A stretch of 44,207 nt of DNA, from the IMG/VR virus record IMGVR_UViG_3300006641_000049, positions 1 through 44,207 of that record; one strand, written 5' to 3'. This stretch comes from a virus. Positions 44,081-44,207 of the stretch are shown in pieces. The translations under genes were made by a program, and so were the position numbers. The number at the start of each line of letters is the position of its first letter. Position 1 is the stretch's first letter. The notes beneath the pieces are model-generated. The model saw only the letters and a list, made by a program, of their open reading frames with translations. It did not search any database and was not told where the DNA came from.

Positions 44081-44207
44081 TTACGGCACCCACAGCACTT
44101 GCGTGTGGTGAATAATATAGATGATACCACGAATGGCTTCATCTAACAACACACCCGCAATAATCAATGACCCGCAAAAGATAACCAACCCACCATCGAC
44201 AAAACCA
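44081..44207 (-). CDS. Membrane protein, start outside window
   Basis: C-terminal 41 residues only; DGGLVIFCGSLIIAGVLL is a transmembrane helix, then IRGIIYIIHHTQV. Stop TAA is 15 bp before the next ATG, so the two genes are adjacent in one run. Confidence 0.5.
   Translation of the reverse strand, partial: GFVDGGLVIFCGSLIIAGVLLDEAIRGIIYIIHHTQVLWVP

Noticed and set aside
1-44207. tRNA genes
   Set aside because: No cloverleaf with T-loop GTTCRA and matching acceptor stem was seen by eye; a tRNA scan was not possible.

Overview
The window is part of a tailed-phage genome, most likely a T4-like myovirus of unknown host. The first 9 kb carry the T4-type replication core on the minus strand in near-T4 order: sliding clamp (gp45), clamp loader (gp44, gp62), RegA, DNA polymerase (gp43) and a UvsX recombinase that runs off the left edge. 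UvsX is closer in motif style to the cyanophage type. The polymerase is split into two adjacent reading frames. An endolysin, a possible Sm-like protein and a small unknown ORF are inserted in the cluster. Upstream lie a dNMP kinase, a GT-A-type glycosyltransferase, an HTH protein and a dUTPase.

From about 9.2 to 18.9 kb lies a block of mostly unknown proteins on both strands: a GP88-like protein, an ArdC-like antirestriction/zincin protein, a secreted matrixin-like protease, a ParB-like GRHR protein and small membrane proteins. Most of its transcription units are preceded by TAAATA octamers resembling T4 late promoters. From 18.97 to 19.53 kb is a non-coding, repeat-rich and then C-rich boundary, after which GC content visibly rises.

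From 19.5 to 31.3 kb there are about 28 small minus-strand genes. Most have their own sigma70-like promoter (TTGACA, 17-18 bp, TAGACT/TAGAAT/TAGGAT/GACAAT). Recognisable ones include a SpoT/MESH1-like HD protein, a minimal nucleotidyltransferase and an HTH protein. This looks like an early, host-takeover region. Palindrome arrays, hairpins built over -35 boxes and paired GC-rich repeats are scattered through it.

From 31.4 to 33.2 kb there is a run of genes for proteins in which nearly every second residue is Gly. More distant members occur at 35.0, 37.1-37.6 and 41.3-41.6 kb. The rest, to 44.2 kb, is a minus-strand early-type region of short, often overlapping genes: small membrane proteins, an HTH peptide, a HAD-fold protein, a DUF6948-like protein, a macro-like protein, an RNA ligase and several widespread phage proteins of unknown function.

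The most unusual feature is promoter placement. At 13 or more early-type promoters and two late-type ones, the -10 element lies only 5-7 bp before an ATG that lacks a Shine-Dalgarno sequence, which predicts leaderless mRNAs. All functions are inferred from motifs and context read by eye; no database search was run.
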